From: Bartonella sp. AU16XJBT
Lineage (GTDB): Bacteria; Pseudomonadota; Alphaproteobacteria; Rhizobiales; Rhizobiaceae
Assembly: GCF_028618665.1 (NCBI RefSeq)
Contig: NZ_JAQITF010000006.1
Location: forward strand, 1-64,000
Length of the DNA: 64,000 bases
Direction of reading: 5' to 3'
Numbering within the stretch: position 1 is the stretch's first letter; each line of letters opens with the position of its first letter. Shown piece after piece: positions 50,336 through 61,475 of this stretch. A program made the position numbers and the translations under genes. The notes under the pieces were generated by a model. The model searched no databases, was not told the DNA's origin, and worked only from the letters and a program-made list of their open reading frames with translations.

Positions 50336-53300
50336 GTGAGAGTGGCCAAAGATAAAAATAAACTGCAAGAGTATAAAAATTCTCTTCCTCGCTTTATTCA
50401 TTTGAGAGTGCATTCAGCTTATTCTTTGCTCGAAGGGGCTTTAAAAATTCCTCAAATTATTCAACAGGCGATTGCAGATCAGGCACCCGCGGTTGCTATT
50501 ACCGATACCAATAATTTATTTGGGGCTTTGGAATTTTCGCAGTATTGTCTTTCTCATGGGGTTCAACCTATTATTGGTTGTCAGCTTGCTGTTGATTTTT
50601 GTGTTGAAAATGATCATTCACGTTTGGTTAAAGGACGTCATGCTTCTGATTTCTGCTCTTTCGTTCTGTTCGCTGCTAGCGAAACCGGTTATGCTCATTT
50701 AGTTCGTCTTGTGAGCCGTGCTTATCTTGATAAATGTGATACTGATCCTCCTCATATTAAAGCTGATTGGTTATCAGAACACAGTGAAGGCATAATCGCT
50801 TTGACAGGCGGCAAGGAAGGACCTATTAATCTTGCTTTGGCAGAAGAAAAAAAAGAACGCGCCGTTGAGCGCCTAATTTATTTGAAAAAAACTTTTGCTG
50901 ATCGTCTTTATGTGGAATTACAACGGCATGGCTCTTATGATCGAAGAGTAGAAGCAGATCTTATTGAATTGGCTTATGCACATGAAATTCCTCTTGTTGC
51001 AACGAATGAAGCCTTTTTTCTGAAGAGAGAAGGGTATGAAGCGCACGATGCGTTAATGGCTGTTTCAGAAGGACAAATCGTCTCTAATCCAGATCGAAAA
51101 AGGGTGACGCCAGATCATTACTTGAAGTCACAAGATGAAATGGTTGCACTGTTTTCTGATCTTCCAGAAGCTTTAGAAAATAGTGTTGAAATTGCATTGC
51201 GTTGTCATATTGCCACACCTCTTCGAAAACCGATATTGCCTCGTTTTATAGAACAATCTGCTCATTCAGAAAATACTTTAGAAGCAGAAGATAGTGAGTT
51301 GTTAAATCAAGCTAAAGCTGGTTTAAAGATGCGGATTGAAACAATTGGATTGGCTGAAGGGTATACGATTGCAGATTATGAGCAGCGGCTTGATTATGAG
51401 GTTTCAGTTATTACGCGTATGCAATTTTCTGGATATTTTCTTATCGTTTCAGATTTCATAAAATGGGCAAAGGTTCATGATATCCCTGTTGGTCCAGGGA
51501 GGGGTTCTGGTGCTGGTTCACTTGTTGCTTATGCATTGACGATCACCGATGTTGATCCATTGCGTTTTTCTCTTCTCTTTGAACGTTTTCTCAATCCAGA
51601 TCGTGTTTCGATGCCAGATTTTGATATCGATTTTTGTCAAGAGCGGCGTGAAGAAGTTATTCAATATGTTCAAAAAAAATATGGACGTGATCAAGTTGCT
51701 CAAATTATTACCTTTGGTAAGTTACAGGCACGTGCAGTTTTGCGTGATGTGGGGCGTGTTTTAGAAGTTCCTTATCGACAGGTGGATTATCTTACGAAAT
51801 TAGTTCCTGCTACACCAGGAAGTCAGGTGGAATTAGCGGATGCTATTAAGGATGAACCTAAATTTGAAGAGGAAAAGCAAAAAGATCCCGTCGTTGGACG
51901 CGCATTAGATATAGCACTTCAGTTGGAGGGACTTTATCGTCACGCTTCGACTCATGCCGCTGGGATTGTTATCGGAGATCGTCCGCTTTGGGAGCTTGTC
52001 CCGATGTATCGTGATCCTCGTTCTGATATGCCTGTTACACAATTTAACATGAAATATGTTGAACAGGCAGGGTTGGTAAAATTTGATTTTCTTGGATTAA
52101 AAACGCTTACTGTTTTGAAAATGGCCGTTGATTTTGTTGCTAGACAAGGGGACAAAATAGATTTGTCAAATATTCCTCTGAATGATGAAGCAACCTACGC
52201 TATGATGGCACGTGGTGAAACGGTTGGCGTGTTTCAGGTGGAAAGTTCTGGTATGCGCAAGGCGCTGATTGGAATGAAGCCAGACCGTATTGAAGATATT
52301 ATTGCGCTGGTTGCGCTTTACCGTCCTGGTCCAATGGAGAATATTCCAACCTATAATGCACGCAAACACGGGGAAGAGGAAATTGCTTCTATTCATCCTA
52401 AAATAGATCATCTGATTAAAGAAACACAAGGTGTTATCGTCTATCAAGAACAGGTGATGCAGATTGCTCAGGTACTGGCTGGTTATTCACTTGGGGAAGC
52501 TGATTTATTACGTCGTGCTATGGGGAAAAAAATTCATGCAGAAATGCAAAAACAGCGCACGCGTTTTGTCGATGGAGCCGTTGCTGGTGGTGTTGATAAA
52601 GAGCAAGCTGATATTATCTTCGATCTTTTAGCAAAATTTGCCGATTACGGATTTAATAAATCACACGCTGCTGCTTATGCAATTGTTTCTTATCAAACCG
52701 CTTATATGAAGGCTAATTATCCCGTTGAGTTTTTAGCTGCTTCAATGACGTATGATATGACGAATACGGATAAACTCAATGATTTTCGGCGTGAGGCATT
52801 AAGGCTGGGTATTGAAGTTATTGCGCCTTCTATACAAACATCTCATCGCGTTTTTGAGGTTGGTGATAACTGTATTTATTATTCCCTTTCTGCCATTAAA
52901 GGGGTGGGAGAAACGGTTGTCGATCATATTGTTGCTTGTCGTGGGAATAAGATTTTTAAGGATCTGGAAGATTTTTGTGCGCGTGTTGATCCTCGTATTG
53001 TCAATAAGCGTGCGATGGAAAGTTTAGTTTGTGCTGGCGCTTTTGATTGTTTTAATATTGCACGTGAAGTTTTATTAGCCAATCTTGGAACGCTTCATGC
53101 ACGGGCGCTTCGTATTCTCGATGACAATTCTAGTGGGCAGGTTGATATCTTTGGAATGGCAGGCGGATTAAAAGAGCCATTGATTTTATCCCAAACGACT
53201 CCTTGGTTGTTGGCTGAAAAACTTTATCGAGAATTTCAAGCAATAGGCTTTTACTTTTCTGCTCATCCATTGGATGAGTATCAAGCTATTCTTGCTAAAA

Positions 53301-53830
53301 AACGTGTTCAGACTTGGAGTAATTTTGCCAATGCTGTTAAAGGGGGAGCAACGGCTGCGCGGCTTGCTGGAACCGTTGTGGCAAAAAATGTGCGCAAAAC
53401 AAAATCTGGTAAAAAAATGGGAATTATTCATTTTTCTGATACAAGTGGACAGTATGAGGCTATCCTCTTTTCTGAAGCACTTTCGGATTATGAGGAGATG
53501 CTAGAACCTGGAAAATCTTTTATTATTACGGTGAGCGCAGAAAATCGCTCTGAAGGGGTTAGTTTGCGAATTGAGACAATTCAGTCTTTGGAAAAGGAAG
53601 CATTACAGCAGCATAAAATGATGCGTCTTTTTATCAAAACAGTTGATATGCTTCCACAAATTGAACAAAATTTAAATCTGGGGGGACATGGAGAGGTTGG
53701 GCTTATTTTAATTCAAGAAGATGGATTGCGAGAAGTCGAAATTGCACTTCCAAAGCGATATAAGGTCAATTCACATGTCGCAAATGCTATGAAATTAATT
53801 CAGGGTGTTGTTGATGTAGAATTGAGTTAA
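50336..53830 (+). CDS. dnaE: DNA polymerase III alpha subunit
   Basis: 1164 residues from a GTG with AGGA close upstream; a GTG two codons later is also possible. It is the replicative polymerase. The N-terminal PHP domain starts FIHLRVHSAYSLLEGALKI. The catalytic core has GPGRGSGAGSLVAYAL and PDFDIDFCQERR (near residue 425, metal-binding Asp), with HAAGIVIG and GVIVYQEQVMQIAQ after. FNKSHAAAYAIVSYQTAY and a C-terminal OB domain (about 985-1090) complete it. Length fits the DnaE1 class. A terminator hairpin follows. Confidence 0.97.
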   Translation: MRVAKDKNKLQEYKNSLPRFIHLRVHSAYSLLEGALKIPQIIQQAIADQAPAVAITDTNNLFGALEFSQYCLSHGVQPIIGCQLAVDFCVENDHSRLVKGRHASDFCSFVLFAASETGYAHLVRLVSRAYLDKCDTDPPHIKADWLSEHSEGIIALTGGKEGPINLALAEEKKERAVERLIYLKKTFADRLYVELQRHGSYDRRVEADLIELAYAHEIPLVATNEAFFLKREGYEAHDALMAVSEGQIVSNPDRKRVTPDHYLKSQDEMVALFSDLPEALENSVEIALRCHIATPLRKPILPRFIEQSAHSENTLEAEDSELLNQAKAGLKMRIETIGLAEGYTIADYEQRLDYEVSVITRMQFSGYFLIVSDFIKWAKVHDIPVGPGRGSGAGSLVAYALTITDVDPLRFSLLFERFLNPDRVSMPDFDIDFCQERREEVIQYVQKKYGRDQVAQIITFGKLQARAVLRDVGRVLEVPYRQVDYLTKLVPATPGSQVELADAIKDEPKFEEEKQKDPVVGRALDIALQLEGLYRHASTHAAGIVIGDRPLWELVPMYRDPRSDMPVTQFNMKYVEQAGLVKFDFLGLKTLTVLKMAVDFVARQGDKIDLSNIPLNDEATYAMMARGETVGVFQVESSGMRKALIGMKPDRIEDIIALVALYRPGPMENIPTYNARKHGEEEIASIHPKIDHLIKETQGVIVYQEQVMQIAQVLAGYSLGEADLLRRAMGKKIHAEMQKQRTRFVDGAVAGGVDKEQADIIFDLLAKFADYGFNKSHAAAYAIVSYQTAYMKANYPVEFLAASMTYDMTNTDKLNDFRREALRLGIEVIAPSIQTSHRVFEVGDNCIYYSLSAIKGVGETVVDHIVACRGNKIFKDLEDFCARVDPRIVNKRAMESLVCAGAFDCFNIAREVLLANLGTLHARALRILDDNSSGQVDIFGMAGGLKEPLILSQTTPWLLAEKLYREFQAIGFYFSAHPLDEYQAILAKKRVQTWSNFANAVKGGATAARLAGTVVAKNVRKTKSGKKMGIIHFSDTSGQYEAILFSEALSDYEEMLEPGKSFIITVSAENRSEGVSLRIETIQSLEKEALQQHKMMRLFIKTVDMLPQIEQNLNLGGHGEVGLILIQEDGLREVEIALPKRYKVNSHVANAMKLIQGVVDVELS

Positions 53831-53902
53831 AACAAGATTAAAAATAGGGGCTATTTGGGGAGATTTTTACTTTGGGAAAAGTTAAAAGTTGAGCTTTGAA
53901 AA

Positions 53903-53930
53903 CCAGATAGGTGATTTCGAAAGATCTGGC
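53903..53930 (+). terminator. Terminator after dnaE
   Basis: CCAGAT at 53903-53908 pairs with ATCTGG at 53924-53929, the flanking A and T runs extend the stem, and CTTTTATTT follows. It lies about 73 bp after the dnaE stop. Confidence 0.65.
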
Positions 53931-54018
53931 TTTTATTTGAGTAAATTATAATGGACTTTTAGTGTCATAAAGTCAAAAAATCTCTTTCCTTGGTAATATT
54001 CAAAGTATTGGAAGAGTT

Positions 54019-55266
54019 TTATAAGTTTTTATCACAATTTTTTATGGAACTTATCGCATCATACATATAAAGCCAATGGAGGCTTGACATAATGCTCTCT
54101 GGTGTACGAATTTTCATCATGAGATTACGGGCTATTGCTATAGGCCCGGTTGCATGATAAGCTAATCTGTTGAAACTCCCACGTTTTTTTACGGCTGCAA
54201 TACGGGGAATGCGTGTTTTTTCGTAAAGCGAAAGTGCTTTCGTTAATGAAAGATCTTTCAATGAAAGTGCTTCCGCTAATGTGGCAGCGTCTTCGATTGC
54301 CATAGCGGCACCTTGTGCTGCAAAAGGTAAAGCTGCATGTGCACAATCGCCAACAAACACTTGTCTCTCTAGGCCTAAAAAACGATCTTGTTTCATGTGA
54401 AAGAGTGGCCAATATCGCCATTCATCAATATGGTCAAAGATTTGTAAAATTTTTGAATTCCACCCCTTAAAAAGAGATTTGAGTTTTTCTTTATCTCCTT
54501 TATGGGCCCATCCTTCTTTCGAACTTTCCCCATTTGTGATGGCAACAAAATTAAAATTTTTTTCTGACGATTGAATGGGATAGACAACAAGATGATTGTT
54601 GGGGCCCATCCAAGCTGTGATTGTCTTCATATTGTGCAACGAAGAACGAAAGTTTTGAGGAAGATTATCCAATGCTGTTGTTGCACGCCAAGCAATAAAG
54701 CCACTAAAATTTGCTTTTTCATGAAAAGGAGCTTGTTGTCGTAATGTTGACCAAACGCCATCACATCCGATCAGGAGGGGCGTTGAATAAAGCTGTTCTG
54801 TTGTTGCATCTGTTTTTATTGTTGTTATTTTAATGTTGGTTGCAGAGTGGGTAGAAGATACAATTGTTTCGCCTGCTTTGTATTGAATCAGAGGATTTTC
54901 GATCACTGCATTATATAAAATTTTTTGTAAAGCCGCACGATGAATTGTCATATAAGGGGCTTTCCAATATTTTTCTGTTAGATTGATAAGATGAGCACGT
55001 AGACGTGTTTTTAAAGATATTCCATCTTTTAACTCAAGAAAATGTGGGATTGTTGCAACTTCAGTGAGTTTGTTAAGAAGATCAAAGCGAGCAAGAATAG
55101 ATGTTGCATTTGGAGTCAATTGAATACCCGCGCCTATCGTTTCAAGTTGCTTACACTTTTCGATAACGGTGCTTGCAATTCCTTTATGAGCGAGTGCTAA
55201 AGCGGTACTTAAACCAGCAATTCCTCCTCCAACGATGATGGGCGATTGTTCCACAAATGATTTCAT
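54019..55266 (-). CDS. FAD-dependent aromatic-hydroxylase-type monooxygenase
   Basis: 415 residues. The Rossmann FAD motif GGGIAGLSTALALAHKG is at 13-29, GAGIQLTPNATSIL is typical of salicylate-hydroxylase-like members, and the second FAD motif VFVGDCAHAALPFAAQGAAMAIEDA is near 290. These flavoproteins use NAD(P)H and oxygen to hydroxylate aromatic rings. Similar genes in alphaproteobacteria are often annotated as salicylate hydroxylase-like, and some family members act in ubiquinone synthesis. The substrate here is unknown. It follows the zinc-protein gene by 46 bp on the same strand, so both may be co-transcribed. Confidence 0.85.
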   Translation of the reverse strand: MKSFVEQSPIIVGGGIAGLSTALALAHKGIASTVIEKCKQLETIGAGIQLTPNATSILARFDLLNKLTEVATIPHFLELKDGISLKTRLRAHLINLTEKYWKAPYMTIHRAALQKILYNAVIENPLIQYKAGETIVSSTHSATNIKITTIKTDATTEQLYSTPLLIGCDGVWSTLRQQAPFHEKANFSGFIAWRATTALDNLPQNFRSSLHNMKTITAWMGPNNHLVVYPIQSSEKNFNFVAITNGESSKEGWAHKGDKEKLKSLFKGWNSKILQIFDHIDEWRYWPLFHMKQDRFLGLERQVFVGDCAHAALPFAAQGAAMAIEDAATLAEALSLKDLSLTKALSLYEKTRIPRIAAVKKRGSFNRLAYHATGPIAIARNLMMKIRTPESIMSSLHWLYMYDAISSIKNCDKNL

Positions 55267-55312
55267 ATTAAATAAGCAGAACTAAAAGAGTGGTAGAGGG
55301 TCCCAGAACGCA

Positions 55313-55561
55313 TTATAGTGGCTCATCTGGATGATATAAACAGCCTGTTGGATTTGTTTGATCGCACAATAGTGAGGGAACATAACGATAAAGGGTTGAG
55401 CAATAAGGGCAGATTTTCTCATCGGCTGCTCCCATGTCTATAAAGATATGAGGATGATCAAATGGTTGCGTAGCGCCTACGCACATAAATTCTTTCACAC
55501 CAATTTCGATTGTTTTATATCCAAGATCATTTTGAAAATGGGGAATATTATGATCAGCCAT
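55313..55561 (-). CDS. Zinc-finger (zf-CHCC) protein, NDUFS6-like
   Basis: 82 residues. Ligand pattern: FMCVGATQPFDHPHIFI with a Cys and His, then ICPYCSTLYRY with CxxC. This matches the domain of mitochondrial complex I subunit NDUFS6, and alphaproteobacteria keep a short homologue. A role in complex I assembly or stability is inferred from the mitochondrial protein. GGAG lies about 12 bases before the ATG. It is just upstream of the flavin monooxygenase. Confidence 0.85.
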   Translation of the reverse strand: MADHNIPHFQNDLGYKTIEIGVKEFMCVGATQPFDHPHIFIDMGAADEKICPYCSTLYRYVPSLLCDQTNPTGCLYHPDEPL

Positions 55562-55887
55562 GGTGTAAAAACTCCAGAATAAATTATCATCATCAGCTGT
55601 GATGAGGCTCTTCTATTTTATAAGCGTGAGTTTGTAACAATGCTTATCATAATGCAAGATGCTTTTTAAGACAAAGTGCTCTTCTTTTATGCTATATGGA
55701 ATAATCGTCATGTTTTTAGTACTTTGCAGATGGAACTTGTTTCTAAGTATTTTTAAATATTCAATGGAAACATGATAATAAAAATTAGACATTGATGTAT
55801 TATAAGTATGATAACATATTATAGAATATTATGTGAGGTGTTTCTTCAAGGATTTTAGAAAGTATAAAAGAATATTAATGAGAATAT
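55562..55887. other. Divergent gap between the zinc protein and ppk
   Basis: 326 bp, AT-rich, no gene. No Pho box or clear operator was recognised upstream of ppk. Confidence 0.4.
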
Positions 55888-58068
55888 ATGGAACAGAGGG
55901 TGGCAGATAAAATTTCTATATCGGATATAACGATGGAAAATCCGGCACGGTTTATTAATCGAGAGTTTTCATGGCTACAATTTAATAATCGTGTTTTGAT
56001 GGAAGCGGCTAATTCGAAACATCCTTTATTAGAGCGGCTACAATTTCTTTCGATTTCAGCAACAAATCTTGATGAGTTTTTTATGGTTCGTGTTGCTGGT
56101 CTTGCAGCTCAAATTCGTGTTCATGTTACAACGTGCAGTGCAGATGGGTATACCCCACAGGAACAACTTGATATTGTGCTCGCTGAGATTTCCAAATTGC
56201 AGGCTCATCAACTCCAGGAATTGAATGTTTTACGTGATGAATTAAAAAAGAATGATATTGAAATTATTTGTTCTGATGATCTTTCAGAAGCCGAAAAATC
56301 ATGGCTTGAAAAATATTTTCTTGATAAAATTTTTCCTGTTCTAAAACCTTTGCCGGTTGATTCTACGCATCCCTTTCCCTTTATCCCTAATTTAGGGCTT
56401 TCTTTAGCACTTCAATTGTCTGAAGGAACAGACCAACATGCACGTACAGTGTTGTTGTCCATTTCAATGCTTCTGAGGCGTTTTATTCTTCTTCCTCAAG
56501 AGGGTAATCATTTTCGTTTTATTGCATCTGAAGATGTTATTTATCTTTTTATCAAATATCTATTTCCTCACGATGAGGTTAATGGAATGGGTACATTTAG
56601 AGTGATTCGGGATAGCGATATTGAAGTAGAAGAAGAAGCTGAGGATCTTGTTCATTTTTTTGAAAAGGCTCTTAAAAGGCGGCGGCGTGGGCAGGTTATT
56701 CGCGTTGAATTTGATGCAAAAATGCCAGAGAATTTGCGCCAATTTATAGTGAATTGTCTTGCTGTTCCTGATAACTGTATTAATGTTCTTGATGGATTTT
56801 TGGCACTTAATATGGTCTCAGAGATTGTTTCTATTCCCCGTGATGATCTCAAATTTATTCCTTATATTCCTCGTGTTCCAGAATCTATTCGTAAACATAA
56901 TGGGGATTGTTTTACAGCTATTCGTGAAAATGATCTCGTGATTCATCACCCCTATGAGACATTTGATGTTGTTGTCCAATTTTTACGTCAAGCTGCTGGC
57001 GATCCTGATGTTGTGAAAATCAAACAAACACTTTATCGTACATCAAATGATAGCCCAATTGTTAGCGCTTTGATTGAAGCCGCTAAAGGGGGAAAGTCTG
57101 TGACTGCTTTGGTAGAACTTAAAGCACGTTTTGATGAGGAAGCAAATATTCGTTGGGCAAAGGATCTTGAATGTGCTGGAGTTCAAGTTATCTTTGGTTT
57201 TATTACCTTAAAAACACATGCCAAGATGTCTCTGGTTGTGAGACGTGAAGGAAAACGTCTTTGTTCTTATGTTCATCTTGGAACAGGAAATTATCACCCC
57301 GTGAACGCTAAAACTTATACGGATCTTTCTTTTTTTTCCACGGATGATGATATCGCTCATGATGTTGCGTTATTGTTCAATTATATTGCGCAATATGAGC
57401 GTCCACGTGAAACAATGAAGATCGCTTTTTCGCCTTTGACATTGCGTGGTCGTATTTTAGAGCATATTGAAGGAGAAATTGCTCATGCACAACGAGGAAA
57501 GTTTGCTGCTATTTGGATAAAAGTGAATGCATTGGTTGATCCTGAAATTATTGATGCTTTATATCGTGCTAGTCAAGCAGGGGTACAGATTGATCTGGTT
57601 GTGCGAGGGATATGTTGTTTACGTCCTTGTATTCCAGGAATTTCGGATAATATTCGTGTAAAATCAATTGTCGGGCGTTTTCTTGAACATAGCCGTATTT
57701 TTTGTTTTGGGAATGGGCAAGATTTGCCTAACGAAAATGCACTTGTTTACTTAGGCTCTGCTGATATGATGCCTCGTAATCTAGACTACCGTATTGAAAT
57801 ATTGGTTCCAATTTTTAATAAAATGGTGCGGCGGCAGATTCTTTTACAAATTATGCTAGCTAATCTCATTGATAATCAACAAAGCTTTGATATACTTAAA
57901 GACGGAACATCAAGACGTATCACACCGCAGAAAGGTGAAAGTCCGTTTAATGCGCAGGAGTATTTTATGGCCAATACAGGTTTTGCGGGGAAAAATGAGT
58001 CTTTTGAATCTTCCATTTCACGCTTGGTTGCGTTGCATCGGCAACAAGCTGAAATGCATAAAGACTGA
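55888..58068 (+). CDS. ppk: Polyphosphate kinase 1
   Basis: 726 residues. It polymerises the terminal phosphate of ATP into polyphosphate. The N-terminal domain has [14 protein letters not shown] (about 24-37) and [20 protein letters not shown]. The catalytic C-terminal half has KQTLYRTS, the phosphohistidine segment [10 protein letters not shown] (His near 443), [19 protein letters not shown], and [16 protein letters not shown]. The start at MEQRVADK has a weak ribosome-binding site. The exopolyphosphatase gene follows after six bases, so synthesis and breakdown are encoded together. Confidence 0.97.
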   Translation: MEQRVADKISISDITMENPARFINREFSWLQFNNRVLMEAANSKHPLLERLQFLSISATNLDEFFMVRVAGLAAQIRVHVTTCSADGYTPQEQLDIVLAEISKLQAHQLQELNVLRDELKKNDIEIICSDDLSEAEKSWLEKYFLDKIFPVLKPLPVDSTHPFPFIPNLGLSLALQLSEGTDQHARTVLLSISMLLRRFILLPQEGNHFRFIASEDVIYLFIKYLFPHDEVNGMGTFRVIRDSDIEVEEEAEDLVHFFEKALKRRRRGQVIRVEFDAKMPENLRQFIVNCLAVPDNCINVLDGFLALNMVSEIVSIPRDDLKFIPYIPRVPESIRKHNGDCFTAIRENDLVIHHPYETFDVVVQFLRQAAGDPDVVKIKQTLYRTSNDSPIVSALIEAAKGGKSVTALVELKARFDEEANIRWAKDLECAGVQVIFGFITLKTHAKMSLVVRREGKRLCSYVHLGTGNYHPVNAKTYTDLSFFSTDDDIAHDVALLFNYIAQYERPRETMKIAFSPLTLRGRILEHIEGEIAHAQRGKFAAIWIKVNALVDPEIIDALYRASQAGVQIDLVVRGICCLRPCIPGISDNIRVKSIVGRFLEHSRIFCFGNGQDLPNENALVYLGSADMMPRNLDYRIEILVPIFNKMVRRQILLQIMLANLIDNQQSFDILKDGTSRRITPQKGESPFNAQEYFMANTGFAGKNESFESSISRLVALHRQQAEMHKD

Positions 58069-58074
58069 AATCCA

Positions 58075-59592
58075 ATGACGTATAGAGATGCTCAAGGTAG
58101 GCTAAAAGGACGTAAGCCTGTTGCTGTTATTGACATTGGATCAAATTCTGTTCGGTTGGTGATTTATGAAGGGCTTGTTCGCTCACCAACGGTTTTGTTT
58201 AATGAAAAGATTCTTTGTGGTCTCGGTCATGGTGTGGCAAAAACGGGATTTTTAGAAGAAAAATCGATGGAAATGGCGTTGCAAACGCTCAAACGATTTC
58301 GTACGCTTTGTCGACAGATTGGGGCAGATGAGGTCTATACTTTAGCAACGGCAGCAGCACGAGATGCAAAAAATGGCGTCGCATTTATTCAAAGTGCTGA
58401 AGATATTTTACAAAATAAAATATATCTGCTTTCAGGAAGTGAAGAAGCGATGTATTCCGCCTATGGGGTTATTTCTACTTTTTATCAACCAAAGGGACTT
58501 TCTGGGGATCTTGGTGGTGGAAGTCTAGAACTCATTGATATTGATCATTCTGATGTCGGTGAAGGGATAACGCTTCCATTAGGGGGATTGCGGCTACAGT
58601 ATATGTCAAATAATGATAGTGCGGTTGCTGCAAAAATTGTACATGAACAATTTTATAAATCTTCTGTTGCACGTACGCGTAAAGGTATGGCACGTTATTT
58701 TTATGCTGTAGGAGGAACATGGCGTAACTTGGCAAAACTCCATATGGCAATGAAGCACTATCGGCTCCCTGTTATGCATGGCTATGAAGTTGATGCCATG
58801 GAAATGGAGAGTTTTTTACGTCTTGTAGCAAGCGGTAATATTGATAATATGAGAGGGATTGCGGCGGTTTCACAGAATCGTCGTAAACTTTTATCGTATG
58901 GGGCTATTGTCCTTATTGAACTCATTCAGTGTATGGGGTTTGAAAAGATAATCTTTTCTGGTGCTGGCGTTCGTGAAGGTTTTCTTTATTCACGCTTGCC
59001 GCAGGCGATTCGACTTTCAGACCCTCTCATTGCTGCGTGCACAGAAATGGCTATTTTACGGGCACGTTCACCAAAACAAGCAGAAGAACTTATTGATTTT
59101 ACGACGAATGCCTTTGAAGTTTTTGGAATTTCAGAAACTGAAAATGAATGCCGTTATCGTCAAGCGGCTTGTCTTCTTACCGATATTGGTTGGCGTATAC
59201 ATCCAGATTATCGAGGCAATGAAGCAGCCAATCAGATAGCATTAGGATCTTATCCAGGAATTTCTCATGAGGGGCGCCTTTATGCAGCGCTTGCTGTTTT
59301 TTTTCGCAATACCAGTTTACTGGTTGATAAAGAATCTCTTCCCATCTTTCAATTAGCAACACAAAATATCATTGAAAAAGCACGTATTCTTGGTGAAACA
59401 ATGCGTATTGCTCATCTGTTTAGCGCTTCTGTTGCAGGAATTTTACCTCATTTATTTTGGCATAAAAAAGCAGATCATATTGTTTTGCAGATCCCCCAAA
59501 ATTACGCTGGATTATTGGGAGAACGTCCTCTTGGACGATTAAAGAAGTTATCAAAATTAATAAAACAACCTCTTGCTTTTGAAATTTCTTGA
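58075..59592 (+). CDS. ppx: Exopolyphosphatase (Ppx/GppA family)
   Basis: 505 residues. It releases phosphate from polyphosphate ends and may also act on pppGpp. Actin-like ATPase motifs: VAVIDIGSNSVRLVIYEG (17-34), TLATAAARDAKNG and SGDLGGGSLELIDI. A GAGVREGFLYSRL motif lies near 299, and an extra C-terminal helical domain follows. The start lies six bases past the ppk stop, so the pair is an operon. No terminator is clear after it. Confidence 0.95.
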   Translation: MTYRDAQGRLKGRKPVAVIDIGSNSVRLVIYEGLVRSPTVLFNEKILCGLGHGVAKTGFLEEKSMEMALQTLKRFRTLCRQIGADEVYTLATAAARDAKNGVAFIQSAEDILQNKIYLLSGSEEAMYSAYGVISTFYQPKGLSGDLGGGSLELIDIDHSDVGEGITLPLGGLRLQYMSNNDSAVAAKIVHEQFYKSSVARTRKGMARYFYAVGGTWRNLAKLHMAMKHYRLPVMHGYEVDAMEMESFLRLVASGNIDNMRGIAAVSQNRRKLLSYGAIVLIELIQCMGFEKIIFSGAGVREGFLYSRLPQAIRLSDPLIAACTEMAILRARSPKQAEELIDFTTNAFEVFGISETENECRYRQAACLLTDIGWRIHPDYRGNEAANQIALGSYPGISHEGRLYAALAVFFRNTSLLVDKESLPIFQLATQNIIEKARILGETMRIAHLFSASVAGILPHLFWHKKADHIVLQIPQNYAGLLGERPLGRLKKLSKLIKQPLAFEIS

Positions 59593-60188
59593 TTTTTCCT
59601 TCTCATTTATTCGCGTTTCATATCTTAAAAGGTTAGGTATTTTAGTTTCTATGCTCGTTCATTTTTAATGATTGGATTGTAATTTCGATAAGGATTTTTT
59701 TATATAATAAAATGACGTAAGGTAATATCTTTTCATGCTTTTCTATTATGCTAAGCGACTATTTTTGTAATGAAACGCGCTTTTATTATAAGAATTTTTT
59801 CTTTTTAAAACTTTTATAAGAAGCTGCTGTTTTTTAATTTTTCTTAAACGAGATTGTTATTTGGTTGGCCTGACAAAAAATTTAGCTATTCTTTTTAATA
59901 CGCATTCACTATTTAGGTTTTTAAATTTGTCAGCAGCAGACTTTATTTATCCTATTTTCCTTGTCCTGTAGCACATGCCCATTGATATAGATAAGTAGTG
60001 TAATGGATTTTTAAAAATGAGAATGTTTTAAATTTACTCGGAGATTCTTTTACATCTTTCAATTAAAATCGATTTAATAAGATGCAGTTGCAAAATTTTT
60101 CTCTTTTAATTTTCTACTCATTTTGACATAAAATGCCCCCCTCTTTAGAAGATCTTATGGAAATCTCAGAATGTGGGGGAAATGTAAA
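59593..60188. other. Gap between convergent ppx and rnd
   Basis: 596 bp, AT-rich with long T-runs. No credible gene, tRNA or strong hairpin was seen. Confidence 0.45.
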
Positions 60189-61343
60189 TTAAAGCTGTTT
60201 TGTGCTTATTTTCCCATCGTTAAAGTAAAACCCTATCTGTCCCTTTAGCAGTTGTTCAGCTTTTTGACCAAATATTTCATAGCGCCAGCCATTCATAGCG
60301 GGGATATTTTTCTTTATTCCTCCATTAGCGATTTTTTCTAAATCATTAGATGTTGCAATAATTTTAGGAGCAATGCTGTTTTCGTTTGCAACAAGTTTTA
60401 ATAATACTTTAAGTAGATCGATAGCAGCGGTTGTCGTATCGTTGAGTGGGTTATGTTTAGGAATAGGGGGCAAAGTAGAAAGATCGACCTCTAAGCCTTC
60501 GTGGACAGCTTTGATTAATGATGAGGCAATTGAGCGTTTATCCCAATTCTTATTAAGACTGCGCAACCGTTTTAACGCAGACTCGTCTTTTGGTTGTTGG
60601 GTGGCTATTTCTATAAGACATTCATCTTTCATGAGATGGCGACGTGGCATATTGCATTTTCGTGCTTCACGTTCACGCCAAGCAGCTATCTTTTGTAATA
60701 CCGCAAGTTCACGCGGTTTTTTAACTTTTCCTTTCACTTTTTTCCATGCTTCATCTTCCGGCATATCATAGGTTTTAGGATTTAAGAGGATTGTGATTTC
60801 ATCATCCATCCAGTGAGTCCGTTGACTTTTTTCTAACCTTTTTTTCAAGAGGAGGTAAACATCTCTTAAGTAGGTTACATCGGCAAGGGCGTAGAGCAGT
60901 TGTTTTTCAGACAGCGGGCGACAACTCCAATCTGTAAAGCGAGAGGATTTATCAAGATGATGCCCTGTGCAGCGTTGTACAATTTGATCATAAGAGATCG
61001 AATCACCAAATCCGCAAATTGACCCTGCTATTTGTGTGTCGAAAAGAGGGGAAGGAATAACGCCTCCAAGATAATAAATCGTTTCAATATCTTGACGGGC
61101 AGAGTGAAAGACTTTGACAATTTTTTTATCGATCATAAGATCAAAAAATGGTTGTAAATCAATATCTGGTGCTATGGGATCAATCAGAACTGTAACGTCT
61201 GGTGATGCGAGTTGGATTAAACACAGTTGAGGCCAAAAAGTTGTTTCGCGGATAAACTCAGTATCGACTGTTACAAAATCAGAGTTACGTAGAGCGTTCA
61301 GTGCAATTTCAAGATCTGTTGTTTGTGTAATAAGATTCATCAT
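60189..61343 (-). CDS. rnd: Ribonuclease D
   Basis: 384 residues from the ATG at 61343 (a second ATG follows directly). A TTG 25 codons upstream is rejected. It trims tRNA 3' ends. DEDD exonuclease motifs: FVTVDTEFIRETTFWPQLCL, KVFHSARQDIETIYYLGG, and the late LLYALADVTYLRDVYLLLKK. The HRDC domain follows (ELAVLQKIAAWREREARKCN, about 210-290). The length fits the family. Divergent from aspS. Confidence 0.95.
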   Translation of the reverse strand: MMNLITQTTDLEIALNALRNSDFVTVDTEFIRETTFWPQLCLIQLASPDVTVLIDPIAPDIDLQPFFDLMIDKKIVKVFHSARQDIETIYYLGGVIPSPLFDTQIAGSICGFGDSISYDQIVQRCTGHHLDKSSRFTDWSCRPLSEKQLLYALADVTYLRDVYLLLKKRLEKSQRTHWMDDEITILLNPKTYDMPEDEAWKKVKGKVKKPRELAVLQKIAAWREREARKCNMPRRHLMKDECLIEIATQQPKDESALKRLRSLNKNWDKRSIASSLIKAVHEGLEVDLSTLPPIPKHNPLNDTTTAAIDLLKVLLKLVANENSIAPKIIATSNDLEKIANGGIKKNIPAMNGWRYEIFGQKAEQLLKGQIGFYFNDGKISTKQL

Positions 61344-61475
61344 TCTATTATAATTCGATATATTAAATTTGTCTTTTATTGACTTTATTTTCGCGTTTTT
61401 ATTCTCATATCTTGACAAATGGTACTTAAAAAGCGTTTGTAACGCATGTGAATATTATAATCAAAGGCAAAAAAC

